Source of the DNA: Variovorax sp. E3 | GTDB taxonomy: Bacteria; Pseudomonadota; Gammaproteobacteria; Burkholderiales; Burkholderiaceae_C | DNA: 64,000 nucleotides | Assembly: GCF_016082275.1 (NCBI RefSeq) | Contig: NZ_MOWM01000006.1 | Coordinates: 1 to 64,000 of the forward strand | Direction: 5' to 3' | The notes under the pieces: generated by a model | Told to the model about the DNA's origin: nothing | The model's input: only the letters and a program-made list of their open reading frames with translations | Database searches by the model: none | Shown: positions 18,559 through 27,285 of the stretch, one piece after another | Position numbering within the stretch: position 1 is the stretch's first letter | Layout of the letters: each line of letters begins with the position of its first letter | Made by a program: the position numbers and the translations under genes

Positions 18559-19515
18559 TCAGATCCCGGCCACGTCGGTTTGCGCGCCTGGTAGATATGC
18601 CTCGATCCGGGCTTGGAGGTCGGTGGCCGCAGTGCGCATCGCCTCCCAGACAAAGATCGCTGCCCGCGTGTGATACCGGTTGAGCGAACGGATCAGGCAA
18701 GCCCTGCGCGCCAGCGCGGGCGCATCGATGGTGATGGCGCCGCGCACGTTCAGGCTCAATGCCGTGGCGGCATTCACCACCGCCGTCATGCCGTGATGAC
18801 GCGCGGCGTGCACCAGGTCTTCTTGTGCATCGGATTCGAAATGCACCTGCGGCTTGAGGTTCTGTGCCGCAAACAGGCTTTCGATCCGGCGTCGCATGGC
18901 GTACTCGGTCGGCAGCAGTGCCAGGCGCTCGCCAGCCAGTTCCGACAGCGTCATGGGGCGCCGTCGCCTGCCCGAGCGCACCGCGACGTACGGCTCGGTG
19001 AAACATGCCTGGACGTCCATGTCCGATCGGTCCGACGCATCGAAAGTGACCGCGAAATCCAGATCTCCGCGCGCGACCCCTTCAGCCAGTGCCGGCGCCG
19101 TGCGACGCGACATCGAGATGGAAAGCTCGGGCCAGCGCGCCTGCGCCGCATGAACGACCGGCGCAACCCAGCAATTGCCGTAGGACTGCGCGAGTCCGAT
19201 ACGCACGGTCCCTGAGACGGCAACCGAGCGATCGCTCCCCGCGCGCAATGCCGCCTGCAGGTCTCCCATGCTCGCGGTGATGCGCCGGTGCAACTGCATC
19301 GCCTGATGCGTGGGTATGGCGCGCCTGCCCACGCGGTCGAAGAGGCGAAGGCCCAGGGCCGCTTCGAAGGCGGCAATCTGCTCCGACAGCGCCGGCTGCG
19401 AGATCGAGCAGTCGCGCGCGGCCATGCTGAAGCTGTCCGCCCGTATGACGGCGTTGAAGTAACGCAGTTGGCGCAGCGAGACGAGCTCGAGCGGGTCGCG
19501 CAGTTGTCGGGACAT
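18559..19515 (-). CDS. LysR-family regulator
   Basis: 318 residues from ATG 19515 (MSRQLRDPLE); an in-frame ATG at 19548 would add 11 unlikely residues. DNA-binding domain: LVSLRQLRYFNAVIRADSFSMAARDCSISQPALSEQIAAFEAAL. It converges with the LysR at 17615 and diverges from the Bug receptor at 19616. The 100-bp gap holds a TTAT-N9-ATAA box and long-spaced 9-bp arms, so it probably controls the 19616-22041 transcript. Confidence 0.88.
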   Translation of the reverse strand: MSRQLRDPLELVSLRQLRYFNAVIRADSFSMAARDCSISQPALSEQIAAFEAALGLRLFDRVGRRAIPTHQAMQLHRRITASMGDLQAALRAGSDRSVAVSGTVRIGLAQSYGNCWVAPVVHAAQARWPELSISMSRRTAPALAEGVARGDLDFAVTFDASDRSDMDVQACFTEPYVAVRSGRRRRPMTLSELAGERLALLPTEYAMRRRIESLFAAQNLKPQVHFESDAQEDLVHAARHHGMTAVVNAATALSLNVRGAITIDAPALARRACLIRSLNRYHTRAAIFVWEAMRTAATDLQARIEAYLPGAQTDVAGI

Positions 19516-19579
19516 ATCGATAGGTTTTTCCGATTTATAGGGGGCCAATAACCGATTGGATCAATTTCCCCCTATCGAT
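19516..19579. promoter_or_regulatory. LysR operator region
   Basis: Two features: a T-N11-A box TTAT-N9-ATAA at 19535-19551, and perfect 9-bp inverted arms ATCGATAGG (19516-19524) and CCTATCGAT (19571-19579) that flank it 46 bases apart. The left arm abuts the LysR start codon at 19515, which fits autoregulation, and the paired arms would suit a tetramer bending the DNA. Confidence 0.55.
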
Positions 19580-19615
19580 GACATTGGGCTTTACCCAAGA
19601 AGACCTCCAAAAATC

Positions 19616-20593
19616 ATGCAGACACGACGACAACTCATCCAAAGAATTGGAGCACTGGCAGCCGCCAGCAGCGCGTGGACGACCGCGCTTGCGCAGGGCT
19701 TTCCCGCCAAGCCGATCCGTATCGTCTGTCCCTATCCGCCCGGCGCAACCACGGATGCGATCTCCCGCCTGATGGCCACCGCGCTGCAAACCACGAGCGG
19801 CGCGACAGTGCTGGTGGACAACCGGGGCGGCGCGGGCGGCAACATCGGGACCGAAGTCGTGGCGCGCGGCGACGCCGACGGCTACACCTTGCTCCTCGGT
19901 GCGCTGGGCCCCTTGAGCGCCAACGAGGCCCTGTATCCCAAGCTGGGCTTCAATCCCGCGCGGGACTTCACGCCGCTGGCGCTGGCCGCGGTGGTGCCCC
20001 TGATCATGGTGGCGCATCCTTCGTTTCCCGCCGACACGCCGGCCGACGCCGTCAAGCTGCTGCGCGCAAACCCCGGGAAGTATTCGTATGCCTCGGCCGG
20101 CAACGGCACGCCGCAGCATCTTGCGGGGGAGCTGTTCAAGCAGCTCACCGGAACGAGCGTCGTGCATGTTCCGTACCGAGGGTCCGGCCCCGCGCTGAAT
20201 GACGTGATGGGCGGTCAGGTGCAGTTGCTGTTCGAGGCTTCGCCGGCGGTGCTGCAGCACATCAAGTCGGGACGGCTGAAGGCCGTGGCCGTCACGACCC
20301 GCGAGCGCATCGCGGGTCTGCCGCAGGTGCCGACGCTCAAGGAGTCCGGCATCGACGCCGACATTGGTGGCTGGTACGGTTTTCTTGCGCCCGCCGCGAC
20401 GCCGGCCGATCGCGTGGCCTGGCTGTCGGAGCAGATGCGCCGTGCCCTGGCCGATCCGCTCATGCAGACGCGCCTGGCCGATCTGGGGTCGCAGAAAGTC
20501 GACAGCTCTCCCCAGGCCTTTGCCCGCTTGATCGAATCGGAACGCGCGCGCTGGGGCAAGTTGATTCGCGATCGCGGAATAAAGCTCGACTGA
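19616..20593 (+). CDS. Bug-family periplasmic receptor (TctC-like)
   Basis: 325 residues from ATG 19616. Signal peptide MQTRRQLIQRIGALAAAS ending near ALA. Family marks: PIRIVCPYPPGATTDAISRLMA (ligand loop), VLVDNRGGAGGNIGTEVVA, DGYTLLL, YSYASAGNGTPQHLAGELF, HVPYRGSGPALNDVMGGQV and VPTLKESG. Binds a carboxylate or other small organic ligand in the periplasm; no TctAB membrane partners are nearby, as is common for these orphan receptors. Its stop overlaps the next start by one base (CTGATG). Confidence 0.9.
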   Translation: MQTRRQLIQRIGALAAASSAWTTALAQGFPAKPIRIVCPYPPGATTDAISRLMATALQTTSGATVLVDNRGGAGGNIGTEVVARGDADGYTLLLGALGPLSANEALYPKLGFNPARDFTPLALAAVVPLIMVAHPSFPADTPADAVKLLRANPGKYSYASAGNGTPQHLAGELFKQLTGTSVVHVPYRGSGPALNDVMGGQVQLLFEASPAVLQHIKSGRLKAVAVTTRERIAGLPQVPTLKESGIDADIGGWYGFLAPAATPADRVAWLSEQMRRALADPLMQTRLADLGSQKVDSSPQAFARLIESERARWGKLIRDRGIKLD

Positions 20594-20976
20594 TGCCACA
20601 CCTTCGCATCGAAGTCAGCGCCGAACTGGCCGCCGCGCTGGACTGGAAACAACTGGCCCACGACATTCACCTTGACCTGGCTGCTGCCAAGTGGGCCGCC
20701 CTCGATGACCTGAAGACGCGCGTCTTGGTCTGTGCCGATGCGTTGGCGGGTCAGGATCACGGTGCGCAGCAACTGGTGGCGACCTTGATCATCACCAATC
20801 CACGGCCGCCCGACATGCAACGCGCCATGACAGAGCGGGTGATGGCACACCTCGAAGGCGCTGTGCGCGCGCTGCAGCCGGTGCACTGGGTCCAGTGCTG
20901 CGTTTTCATGCAGGCCACTCGCAGGGATGACTATGCGAAATGGCAATGGAATGCGCCGGTTTCGCCCTCGCCCTGA
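20593..20976 (+). CDS. 5-carboxymethyl-2-hydroxymuconate isomerase-like protein
   Basis: 127 residues. The N-terminus MPHLRIEVSAEL has the catalytic Pro-1 after Met removal, as in HpcD/CHMI of the tautomerase superfamily, and the length matches CHMI (about 125-130). The middle (VLVCADALAGQDHGAQQLVATLII and TERVMAHLEGAV) fits the family. It would isomerise a dienoate or enol-oxo acid in aromatic catabolism. Translationally coupled to the Bug gene; a deacetylase-like hydrolase follows. Confidence 0.72.
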   Translation: MPHLRIEVSAELAAALDWKQLAHDIHLDLAAAKWAALDDLKTRVLVCADALAGQDHGAQQLVATLIITNPRPPDMQRAMTERVMAHLEGAVRALQPVHWVQCCVFMQATRRDDYAKWQWNAPVSPSP

Positions 20977-21039
20977 CCGCCTATACGGCAGCTCTCATTT
21001 CCGCCGATCCATGTCGACCAACTATCCAAGGAGACTTTC

Positions 21040-22041
21040 ATGACCGAGAAGATTTCAGGCGATGCCACTGGGACCGGAAATTCCAGGCGTGCTGTGTTGC
21101 GCGGTGCGGCAATGGTGGCGGCTGCCGCTGGCACCGGTTTGTTGGGCACGCAGGCGACAGGTGCCACCGCGGCGCCCGCGATGTCCGCAGCCAAGGGAAA
21201 GTTCTGGCCGGACGGCATCCGGATGGTGATGTCGGTGTCGATGCAGTTCGAGTCCGGCGCGCAGAGCGAGCACAACAACGGCTCGCCTTTCCCTGCCATG
21301 GACGAGAAGTATCCGGATCTGCCCGCACGCACCTGGTTCGAGTACGGTGTGCGGGAAGGCATCCCGCGCCTGCTGGACTTGTGGGACAGGCACGGGGTCA
21401 AGGTCACCTCTCACATGACCGGCCAAGCGGTCGAGCGCAATCCAACGCTCGCCAAGGAGATCGTCGCGCGCGGTCACGAGGCAGCGGCGCATGGCCAGAC
21501 CTGGACGCCGCACTGGACCATGTCGCCCGAAGAAGAGCGCGCTTCTTACCAGGCCAATGTCGATGCCGTGCTGAAGGCTACCGGCACGCGCCCGGTCGGC
21601 TTCAACGCGTTCTGGCTGCGCGGCACGCCAAAGACCCTGGAGATTCTTCAAAGTCTGGGCTTCACGTACCACATCGACGATCTGTCGAGCGATGAACCCA
21701 TGACGACACCCATCAACGGCAAGCCCTTCGCGATCGTGCCCTACACGCTGCGCATGAACGACATCGGCCGGTTCGGCGCCGAGGGGCCGCTCACGGCCTC
21801 GGCCTTCGGCCAGGAGTTGAAGGACGAGTTCGATCAGCTCTATCTCGAGTCCGCGAGCCGCCGCCGGATGATGTCGGTCTCGACCCATGACCGCATCGGG
21901 GGTACGCCAGCTCGCGTGAAGGTGCTGGGGGAATTCCTTGCCTATGCGAAGAAGCACGCCGGCGTGGCCTTCGTGCGCAAGGACCAGATCGCGCGTTGGG
22001 CGCTGTCGATGCCGCAGGTGCCCAGCAAGACATACGGCTGA
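21040..22041 (+). CDS. polysaccharide deacetylase-family hydrolase, Tat-exported
   Basis: 333 residues. The first 47 form a twin-arginine signal: SRRAVLRGAAMVAAAAG. The catalytic part is a NodB/PuuE-type barrel: FWPDGIRMVMSVSMQFESGAQSE in place of the TFDDG motif, metal-binding TSHMTG and GHEAAAHG, NAFWLRGTP, and STHDRIGG. This subgroup is closer to PuuE allantoinase-like enzymes than to chitin deacetylases, and may open a cyclic amide. A cytoplasmic near-twin lies at 24901. It ends the LysR/Bug/isomerase transcript. Confidence 0.78.
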   Translation: MTEKISGDATGTGNSRRAVLRGAAMVAAAAGTGLLGTQATGATAAPAMSAAKGKFWPDGIRMVMSVSMQFESGAQSEHNNGSPFPAMDEKYPDLPARTWFEYGVREGIPRLLDLWDRHGVKVTSHMTGQAVERNPTLAKEIVARGHEAAAHGQTWTPHWTMSPEEERASYQANVDAVLKATGTRPVGFNAFWLRGTPKTLEILQSLGFTYHIDDLSSDEPMTTPINGKPFAIVPYTLRMNDIGRFGAEGPLTASAFGQELKDEFDQLYLESASRRRMMSVSTHDRIGGTPARVKVLGEFLAYAKKHAGVAFVRKDQIARWALSMPQVPSKTYG

Positions 22042-22092
22042 GCGCCGACCCCGACCGGCCGCATCGGTATTTCCGGTGGCGCTGGCCTTCGT

Positions 22093-23004
22093 TCAAGGCT
22101 CCGGCTGCGAGGCGAACTGCGACACCAGCAAATCGATGAACTGTCGGGTCCGGGTGGGCAGGAAGCGACGCGATGTGTAGACGACCTGGATCGGGCTGCT
22201 TTCGCCGGTCCATTCCGGCAGGACTTCGACCAGTCGTCCATCACCCAGCTCGGTCATCACATCCCAGATGGAGCGCCGAACCAGTCCGAGTCCGGCAAGT
22301 GCCCAGTCATGCGCCTGCTCGCCGTTGTCGGCAACCATGCGGCCGCGGATGCGCACGGTGGTCCATGCGCTGGCGGGGCTGCTCACTGGCCGGAAGCGCC
22401 AATCCGCGTTTCCGGAGAGGTTGTGGGTCATGACGATGCAGTCGTGGGTCGACAGGTCTGCCGGCGTACGTGGCGGCTCGCGATCCGCGAGGTAGGCCGG
22501 CGCCGAGCACACCACGCGCCGGTTTGGCGCCAGCGTTCGCACCACCAGGCGCGAATCCTCGGCGCCGCCGATGCGCACGGCACAGTCGAAGCCGCCTTCG
22601 ATCAGGTCCACCACCGAATCCGACAGCGACAGGTGCACGGACACCCCGGGGTTGTCGAGTGCGAAGCGCGCCATCACAGGGCCGATCCAGCGCCGCCCCA
22701 GTGCCACCGGCGAGGACACGCGCAGGACACCGCGCGGTCCGAGGGAGCCTCGGCCGATCGCCGCTTCCGCCTCTTCCACATCCGCCAGGATGGCCTGGCA
22801 GCGCTCGAAATAGATGGCGCCCTCGTCGGTCAGCGACAACCGCCGGGAACTGCGCTGCAAGAGCCGCGTGCCCAGCGCCGCTTCGAGCCGCGCGAGGCGC
22901 TTGCTCCCAACGGCCGGCGAAAACCCCAGTTCCCGCCCCGCGGCGGAGAGGCTGCCCGTCGCCACTGTCTGCACGAAAAGCCGCATGTCGGCGAGCTCTG
23001 GCAT
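22093..23004 (-). CDS. LysR-family regulator (CrgA/AaeR subgroup)
   Basis: 303 residues from ATG 23004 (MPELADMRLFVQ); an upstream in-frame ATG at 23037 is possible. DNA-binding domain: MRLFVQTVATGSLSAAGRELGFSPAVGSKRLARLEAALGTRLLQR. The RPxSS-type C-terminus gives LEVLPEW and QFIDLLVSQF. Divergent from the SnoaL/SDR/VOC/deacetylase operon starting at 23114, with a perfect 15-bp inverted repeat between. Confidence 0.88.
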   Translation of the reverse strand: MPELADMRLFVQTVATGSLSAAGRELGFSPAVGSKRLARLEAALGTRLLQRSSRRLSLTDEGAIYFERCQAILADVEEAEAAIGRGSLGPRGVLRVSSPVALGRRWIGPVMARFALDNPGVSVHLSLSDSVVDLIEGGFDCAVRIGGAEDSRLVVRTLAPNRRVVCSAPAYLADREPPRTPADLSTHDCIVMTHNLSGNADWRFRPVSSPASAWTTVRIRGRMVADNGEQAHDWALAGLGLVRRSIWDVMTELGDGRLVEVLPEWTGESSPIQVVYTSRRFLPTRTRQFIDLLVSQFASQPEP

Positions 23005-23031
23005 ATCTTCAACTTTCGAGAATAGATGGTT

Positions 23032-23046
23032 TGGCAATTTATGCCA
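23032..23046. promoter_or_regulatory. LysR-type operator
   Basis: TGGCA-ATTTA-TGCCA, a perfect inverted repeat that fits T-N11-A, 28 bases from the LysR start and 68 from the divergent operon start. Flanking direct repeats of TTCGAGAA(T/A)AGATGG-like sequence lie on both sides. Confidence 0.6.
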
Positions 23047-23113
23047 TTTTCACGAATTCGAGAAAGATGGAAAGTCAACCCTGTCGTGACCATTCCGGCC
23101 ACAAAGGAGTTTG

Positions 23114-23671
23114 ATGATGTTTGCAATTCAGCCGTTCGGCCGCAGCCTCGCTGTCGCCGCCTCCATGGCCCTCGCGCTGCCGGGCCTTGCATTTGCGCAG
23201 GCAAGCACGTCCTTGCCTGAAGCGGACCACACGGTCGCGGACCGCTCCATCGGCAAGGCACAAAGCGCCGCGATGACGCTGGCGGCACGCCGCTATTTCG
23301 CTTTCTGGAACACCGGCGACGAAAGCTTCGCGCGGCTCGCCCTGTCGCCCGAGTTCATCGACCGCACTCTGCCGCCGGGAAGACCACAGGGGCTGGACGG
23401 GCCGCTGTTCGCTTCGAAGAACTTCCGCGCCGCTGTGCCGGACCTGAAGCTCGAGGTGCAGGAAATGATGCTCGTCGGTGACCGCGTGGTGGGACGCCTG
23501 CGCTTCACCGGCCACTACACCGGCAGCTTCCAGGGCAAGGCCGGCGATGGCCAGCCCGTGGACTTCATCGCAACGGACATCTACCGCGTCGCCAACGGCC
23601 GGATCGCCGAGAACTGGCACCTCGAAGACAACCTGACGCTGCTGCAGCAGCTCGGCGCCGTGCATCCCTGA
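23114..23671 (+). CDS. SnoaL-like ester cyclase, exported
   Basis: 185 residues from ATG 23114, after AAGGAG. Signal peptide: FAIQPFGRSLAVAASMALALPGLAFAQ. The rest is a SnoaL_2/NTF2-type fold: YFAFWNTGDESFARLALSPEFIDRTLPPG, FRAAVPDLKLEVQEMMLVGDRVVGRLRFTGHYTG and NGRIAENWHLED. Enzymatic role is uncertain; such proteins isomerise or hydrolyse small cyclic compounds. First gene of a LysR-controlled set with SDR, VOC and a deacetylase. Confidence 0.75.
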   Translation: MMFAIQPFGRSLAVAASMALALPGLAFAQASTSLPEADHTVADRSIGKAQSAAMTLAARRYFAFWNTGDESFARLALSPEFIDRTLPPGRPQGLDGPLFASKNFRAAVPDLKLEVQEMMLVGDRVVGRLRFTGHYTGSFQGKAGDGQPVDFIATDIYRVANGRIAENWHLEDNLTLLQQLGAVHP

Positions 23672-23707
23672 TCGCCCCGTCCGCCCATTTTTCAAGGAGT
23701 CATTCTC

Positions 23708-24424
23708 ATGTCCCTTTCCAATCAAACCGTGGTCGTGATCGGCGGCAGCTCGGGCATCGGCCTGGCCGTTGCGCGCGGTGCGCTGCGGCTCGGTGCTCGC
23801 GTCATCGTCGGCGGACGCGATGCCGAACGGCTTGCCGCTGCTGCGGCGCCCAATCCCGGCCTCGAGACAGCAACCCTCGACATCACGCGTGAAGACGAGG
23901 TCGCCGCCTTCTTCGAGCGCATCGGCGCGCTCGACCACCTTGTGGTGACGGCGGGCGCGTTGATCGGATCTTCACCGCTGCGCGCACTCGACGTCGCCGT
24001 GATGCGCGACGCCTTCGACGTCAAGCTGACTGGCAGCCTCATCGCGGCCAAGCACGCGGCGCAGCATCTGCGCCCGGGCGGCTCGATCGGTTTCACCTCC
24101 GGCGTGCTGGCGCGCAAGCCCTCGCCCCACGCGGTCGTGAAGACAGCCGTCAATGCGGCACTGGAGGCCGCGGCCCGGCAACTGGCGCGCGAGCTCGCCC
24201 CGTTGCGCGTGTACGCGATCAGCCCTGGCCCGGTGAATACGCCGAGCTGGCGGCTGATGGACGACGCAAGCCGCACCGCCATGTTCGACAGGCTCGGCGG
24301 CACGTTGCCCGTGGGCTTCGCTGCCAGCGACGACGACACCGCCGCAGGCTATCTGTTCGCGATGCAGGCGCGCGCGCTCACGGGCGCGGTGATCGATCTC
24401 GACAGCGGCGCGCTGGTGGCCTGA
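23708..24424 (+). CDS. short-chain dehydrogenase family protein, atypical active site
   Basis: 238 residues. The Rossmann motif is good (VVVIGGSSGIGLAVARGAL), followed by VTAGALIG, FTSGVLARKPSPHAVVKTAVNAALEAAARQLARE and SPGPVNTP. Where classical SDRs have YxxxK this one has HAVVK: the catalytic Tyr is His, while Ser and Lys remain. It may use another proton donor or be non-canonical. Preceded by AAGGAG. Sits between the SnoaL-like gene and a VOC gene two bases downstream. Confidence 0.85.
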   Translation: MSLSNQTVVVIGGSSGIGLAVARGALRLGARVIVGGRDAERLAAAAAPNPGLETATLDITREDEVAAFFERIGALDHLVVTAGALIGSSPLRALDVAVMRDAFDVKLTGSLIAAKHAAQHLRPGGSIGFTSGVLARKPSPHAVVKTAVNAALEAAARQLARELAPLRVYAISPGPVNTPSWRLMDDASRTAMFDRLGGTLPVGFAASDDDTAAGYLFAMQARALTGAVIDLDSGALVA

Positions 24425-24426
24425 AC

Positions 24427-24834
24427 ATGACGGCATCTGCGTTTGCGCAGCTCGATCATGTGCTGCTTGTCGTGAGCGAGGCGCAACCGACGCTCTCGTT
24501 TCTCACGGACGTGGTCGGCCTGCGTGTTGGCCCCCGGCCACCCTTTCGCTTTCCCGGCTGGTGGCTTTACGCGGGCGAGCAAGCGGCGGTGCACATGGCG
24601 TTGCGCGACAACGGTGCGGCGCTTGCAGAGCAGGTGGGCGCGCAGCGCGGGCCGGGCGGTGGCGTGGTCGATCACGTCGCCTTCCGCATCCCGGATGCGC
24701 AGGCGATCCGCCGACGACTCATTGACGGCAACTGGCCGTTCCATGAGGCCGTCGTGCCCGAGACGGGCGAGCGTCAATTCTTCATTGCGATTCCCCAAGG
24801 CCCGGTGGTCGAGCTCGTGACGGCCACGAGCTGA
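24427..24834 (+). CDS. VOC-family (glyoxalase/dioxygenase fold) protein
   Basis: 135 residues. Typical vicinal-oxygen-chelate repeat: FAQLDHVLLVVSEAQPTLSFLTDVVGLRVGPRPPF in the first half and GGGVVDHVAFRIPDAQAIRRRLID in the second, with QFFIAIPQGPVVELV at the end. Metal ligands would be His of LDHV, His of VDHV and Glu of VELV. Role unknown: lyase, isomerase or dioxygenase on the same substrate as its neighbours. Starts 2 bases after the SDR stop. Confidence 0.8.
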   Translation: MTASAFAQLDHVLLVVSEAQPTLSFLTDVVGLRVGPRPPFRFPGWWLYAGEQAAVHMALRDNGAALAEQVGAQRGPGGGVVDHVAFRIPDAQAIRRRLIDGNWPFHEAVVPETGERQFFIAIPQGPVVELVTATS

Positions 24835-24900
24835 AAGACGGACCACGGCATTTTTTCCCTTTCTTTTTCCCCTTCATTTCACTTCGACGAAAGGTTCACC

Positions 24901-25767
24901 ATGACTTCATCCCATGCACCCAACCGCAACTTCTGGCCCGATGGCATCCGCCTCGTGCTCTCCGTCTCCATGCAGTTCGAAGCCGGCGCACAGAGCGAAC
25001 ACAACAACGGCGCGCCGTTCCCGCCACTCGCCGAGAACGTGCCCGATCTGCCGGCCCGCACCTGGTTCGACTATGGCGTGCGCGAGGGCATTCCGCGCAT
25101 GCTCGACCTGTGGGAGAAGCACGGCGTGCAGGTGACATCGCACATGACCGGCCAAGCGGTCGAGCGCAATCCGGCACTTGCGCGCGAAATCGTCTCTCGC
25201 GGCCATGAAGCCGCTGCGCATGGGCAGACGTGGACACCGCACTGGACCTTGAGCGAAGCCGAAGAGCGCGCCTCCTATGCAGCCAACATCGTGGCCATCG
25301 AACAGGCCACTGGCACACGCCCGGTCGGCTTCAACGCGTTCTGGCTGCGCGGCACGCCGAATACGCTGAGCGTGCTGCAAGGCCTGGGCTTCACGTACCA
25401 CATCGACGACCTGTCGAGCGACCAGCCGATGACCACGATGGTCAACGGCAAGCCCTTTGCGATCGTGCCCTACACGCTGCGCAACAACGACATCGCGCGC
25501 TACGGCGCCGAAGGGCCACTCACGGCGTCGGCCTTCGGGCAGGAACTGAAGGACGAGTTCGACCAGCTCTACGAAGAAGCGGGGTACCGTCGCCGGATGA
25601 TGTCGATCTCGACCCACGACCGCATCGGCGGCACGCCGGCGCGCGTGAAGGTGCTGGGCGATTTCCTGCGTTATGCGAAGCAGCATCCGGGTGTGGTGTT
25701 CATGCGCAAGGACCGGATCGCGCAACTGGCGCTGAGCATGCCGGACGTGCCGGTCAAGGACCTCTGA
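24901..25767 (+). CDS. polysaccharide deacetylase-family hydrolase, cytoplasmic twin
   Basis: 288 residues, preceded by AAAGG. From residue 10 it aligns without gaps to the enzyme at 21040, with most residues identical, including SVSMQFE, TSHMTGQAVERNP, GHEAAAHGQTWTPHW, NAFWLRGTP, YHIDDLSSD and STHDRIGG. It lacks the Tat signal, so works in the cytoplasm. PuuE-like C-N hydrolase is the best guess. Last gene of the LysR-controlled set that starts at 23114. Confidence 0.8.
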   Translation: MTSSHAPNRNFWPDGIRLVLSVSMQFEAGAQSEHNNGAPFPPLAENVPDLPARTWFDYGVREGIPRMLDLWEKHGVQVTSHMTGQAVERNPALAREIVSRGHEAAAHGQTWTPHWTLSEAEERASYAANIVAIEQATGTRPVGFNAFWLRGTPNTLSVLQGLGFTYHIDDLSSDQPMTTMVNGKPFAIVPYTLRNNDIARYGAEGPLTASAFGQELKDEFDQLYEEAGYRRRMMSISTHDRIGGTPARVKVLGDFLRYAKQHPGVVFMRKDRIAQLALSMPDVPVKDL

Positions 25768-25802
25768 TCATCCGCGCGGACGGACCGAATCGACGGATCC
25801 AG

Positions 25803-25997
25803 CCCCGGTGGTCGTACCTGCTCAAGAACAGGGGCTCGCGCTTCTTCCTCGTGGGTGCCGACCGCATCTATCCGCGCGAGTCGAACCGCGTCATGCGCGA
25901 GATGGTCGAGCAGCACGGCGGAGAAATTCTCGACGAGGTCTATTTGCCCCTGGAAGCGAGTGAAGCCGAACTGCAGGAGGTCATGCGCGCCTGGACA
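25803..25997 (+). pseudogene. fragment of a type 1 periplasmic binding protein (AmiC/FmdD/UrtA-like)
   Basis: An internal piece only: SRFFLVGADRIYPRESNRV, then MREMVEQHGGEILDEVYLPLEAS. This pattern (FFLVGSDYIYPR...NRV, HGG, YLPL) is the middle of amide/urea-type binding proteins. There is no start, signal or C-terminal domain. It is followed directly by a helicase scrap in another frame. Confidence 0.6.
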
Positions 25998-25999
25998 CG

Positions 26000-26300
26000 C
26001 GCAAGCTCGTCAGGGCGTCGCACGGGGTGCATTTCGAATCGCGCGCCGAGGGCGTGAAGCTGGGACAGATCGCGGTGGTCTTCCGATTCAAGGCCGCGAT
26101 GGAAGCGCTGGAGGAGGCGCTGCGGGTGCACGACATCGCGTTCCAGTCGCTTCGCACGCTGAAACCGCGCGACCTGCGCTGGGGCGACGATGCCGTTCGG
26201 ATCCTGACGGCGCACAGTGTGAAGGGGCTGGAGTTCTCGCACGAGTTCGTGGGTGCGATCCTCGAACACCGCGTGGATCGCATCGCGCGTCGGTTACAGG
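26000..26300 (+). pseudogene. fragment of a UvrD/Rep-type helicase
   Basis: The frame reads KLVRASHGVHFESRAEGVKLGQIAVVFR, ALEEALRVHDIAFQ, and VRILTAHSVKGLEFSHEFVGA. The last part is UvrD helicase motif V (TxHxxKGLEF). About 95 codons of a protein normally of 600 or more residues. No start codon or other motifs are near. A relic left by deletion or recombination. Confidence 0.55.
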
Positions 26301-26328
26301 CACGTCCTAGAACGGGCCATGGGCGTTA

Positions 26329-27285
26329 TTACGACATGGAAGTCAATACTTGGACCAGGTGTCTGCCGGCAGGCGGGGTGCCGCGGGTCACGAGCTTCGG
26401 TGCGGCGGAGACCATAAGATCCCAGAGCAGCTGGGCAGCTGGTGATAGCGACCGACTCTCTCGGCGTATCAGCGACACGCTTCTGGTATACGCCGGTGCC
26501 TCGATCGCTCTCAACGCCAGCTTCTCGGTCATCGTTGATTCGGCAGCCAAGTACGGCAGTACGGTGACGCAAGCGCCAGCGTCAAGAAGTGGAACGAGCG
26601 CTGCAAAGTTATCCACCTGGATGGTCGGATGAAGCGACTGGTCGAATGACCTCGCCGTCTCTTCGCCGAATGAAATGGCGGCGTAGGTCCATCCTTCGAC
26701 CGACTTCAACGTGACTCGCTTGAGTTGGTGTGCTTCGTGGTCTTTTCTTGCTAGAAGGACGTACCTGTCCTTCAAGAGCGGGAGAACGTGCAGGCCCGCA
26801 GGAACATGCGCCGGAACTACACCGAACCCTATGTCAGCGGTACCGGCCAGCACCGTCGACATGATGTTCTCCGTCCCGTCTGCGGCCACCTCGAAAGAGA
26901 TTCCCGGGTTTGTCCCCAGGAGCTGGGCGATGCATGGCGCAGCCAGCTTCGACATGACGGATGCCACGCCGGTGATCCGGACCCTTCCAAGACGCGCAGA
27001 CCGGAGATTGCCCATCCGGGCGACGCACGCATCGAGCGACTCCAGGACCGCTGCGATGTCCGCATAGAACTCCTCACCGGCAGCAGTCGGCTCGACGCTG
27101 CGGGTCGTGCGATCGAGAAGTCGGATATCCAAATCCTCTTCGACCTGACGAATCGTTTCGGACAGTGCAGAAGGAGAGACAAACAACTCTTTGGCTGCCG
27201 CCACGAACGAGCGATTGCGCGCAACGGCCATAAATGCCCGAAGGTGCCGTAAAGTAAGATTGTTCGTTGCTGGACGCATAATCAT
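26329..27285 (-). CDS. LysR-family regulator
   Basis: 318 residues from ATG 27285, or 316 from ATG 27279. DNA-binding domain: LTLRHLRAFMAVARNRSFVAAAKELFVSPSALSETIRQVEEDLDIRLL. The effector domain starts RLGRVRITGVASVMSKLAAP. Divergent from the Bug/MetX-like pair at 27357. A perfect 7-bp inverted repeat (27278-27294) covers its start codons, which points to autorepression. Confidence 0.87.
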   Translation of the reverse strand: MIMRPATNNLTLRHLRAFMAVARNRSFVAAAKELFVSPSALSETIRQVEEDLDIRLLDRTTRSVEPTAAGEEFYADIAAVLESLDACVARMGNLRSARLGRVRITGVASVMSKLAAPCIAQLLGTNPGISFEVAADGTENIMSTVLAGTADIGFGVVPAHVPAGLHVLPLLKDRYVLLARKDHEAHQLKRVTLKSVEGWTYAAISFGEETARSFDQSLHPTIQVDNFAALVPLLDAGACVTVLPYLAAESTMTEKLALRAIEAPAYTRSVSLIRRESRSLSPAAQLLWDLMVSAAPKLVTRGTPPAGRHLVQVLTSMS

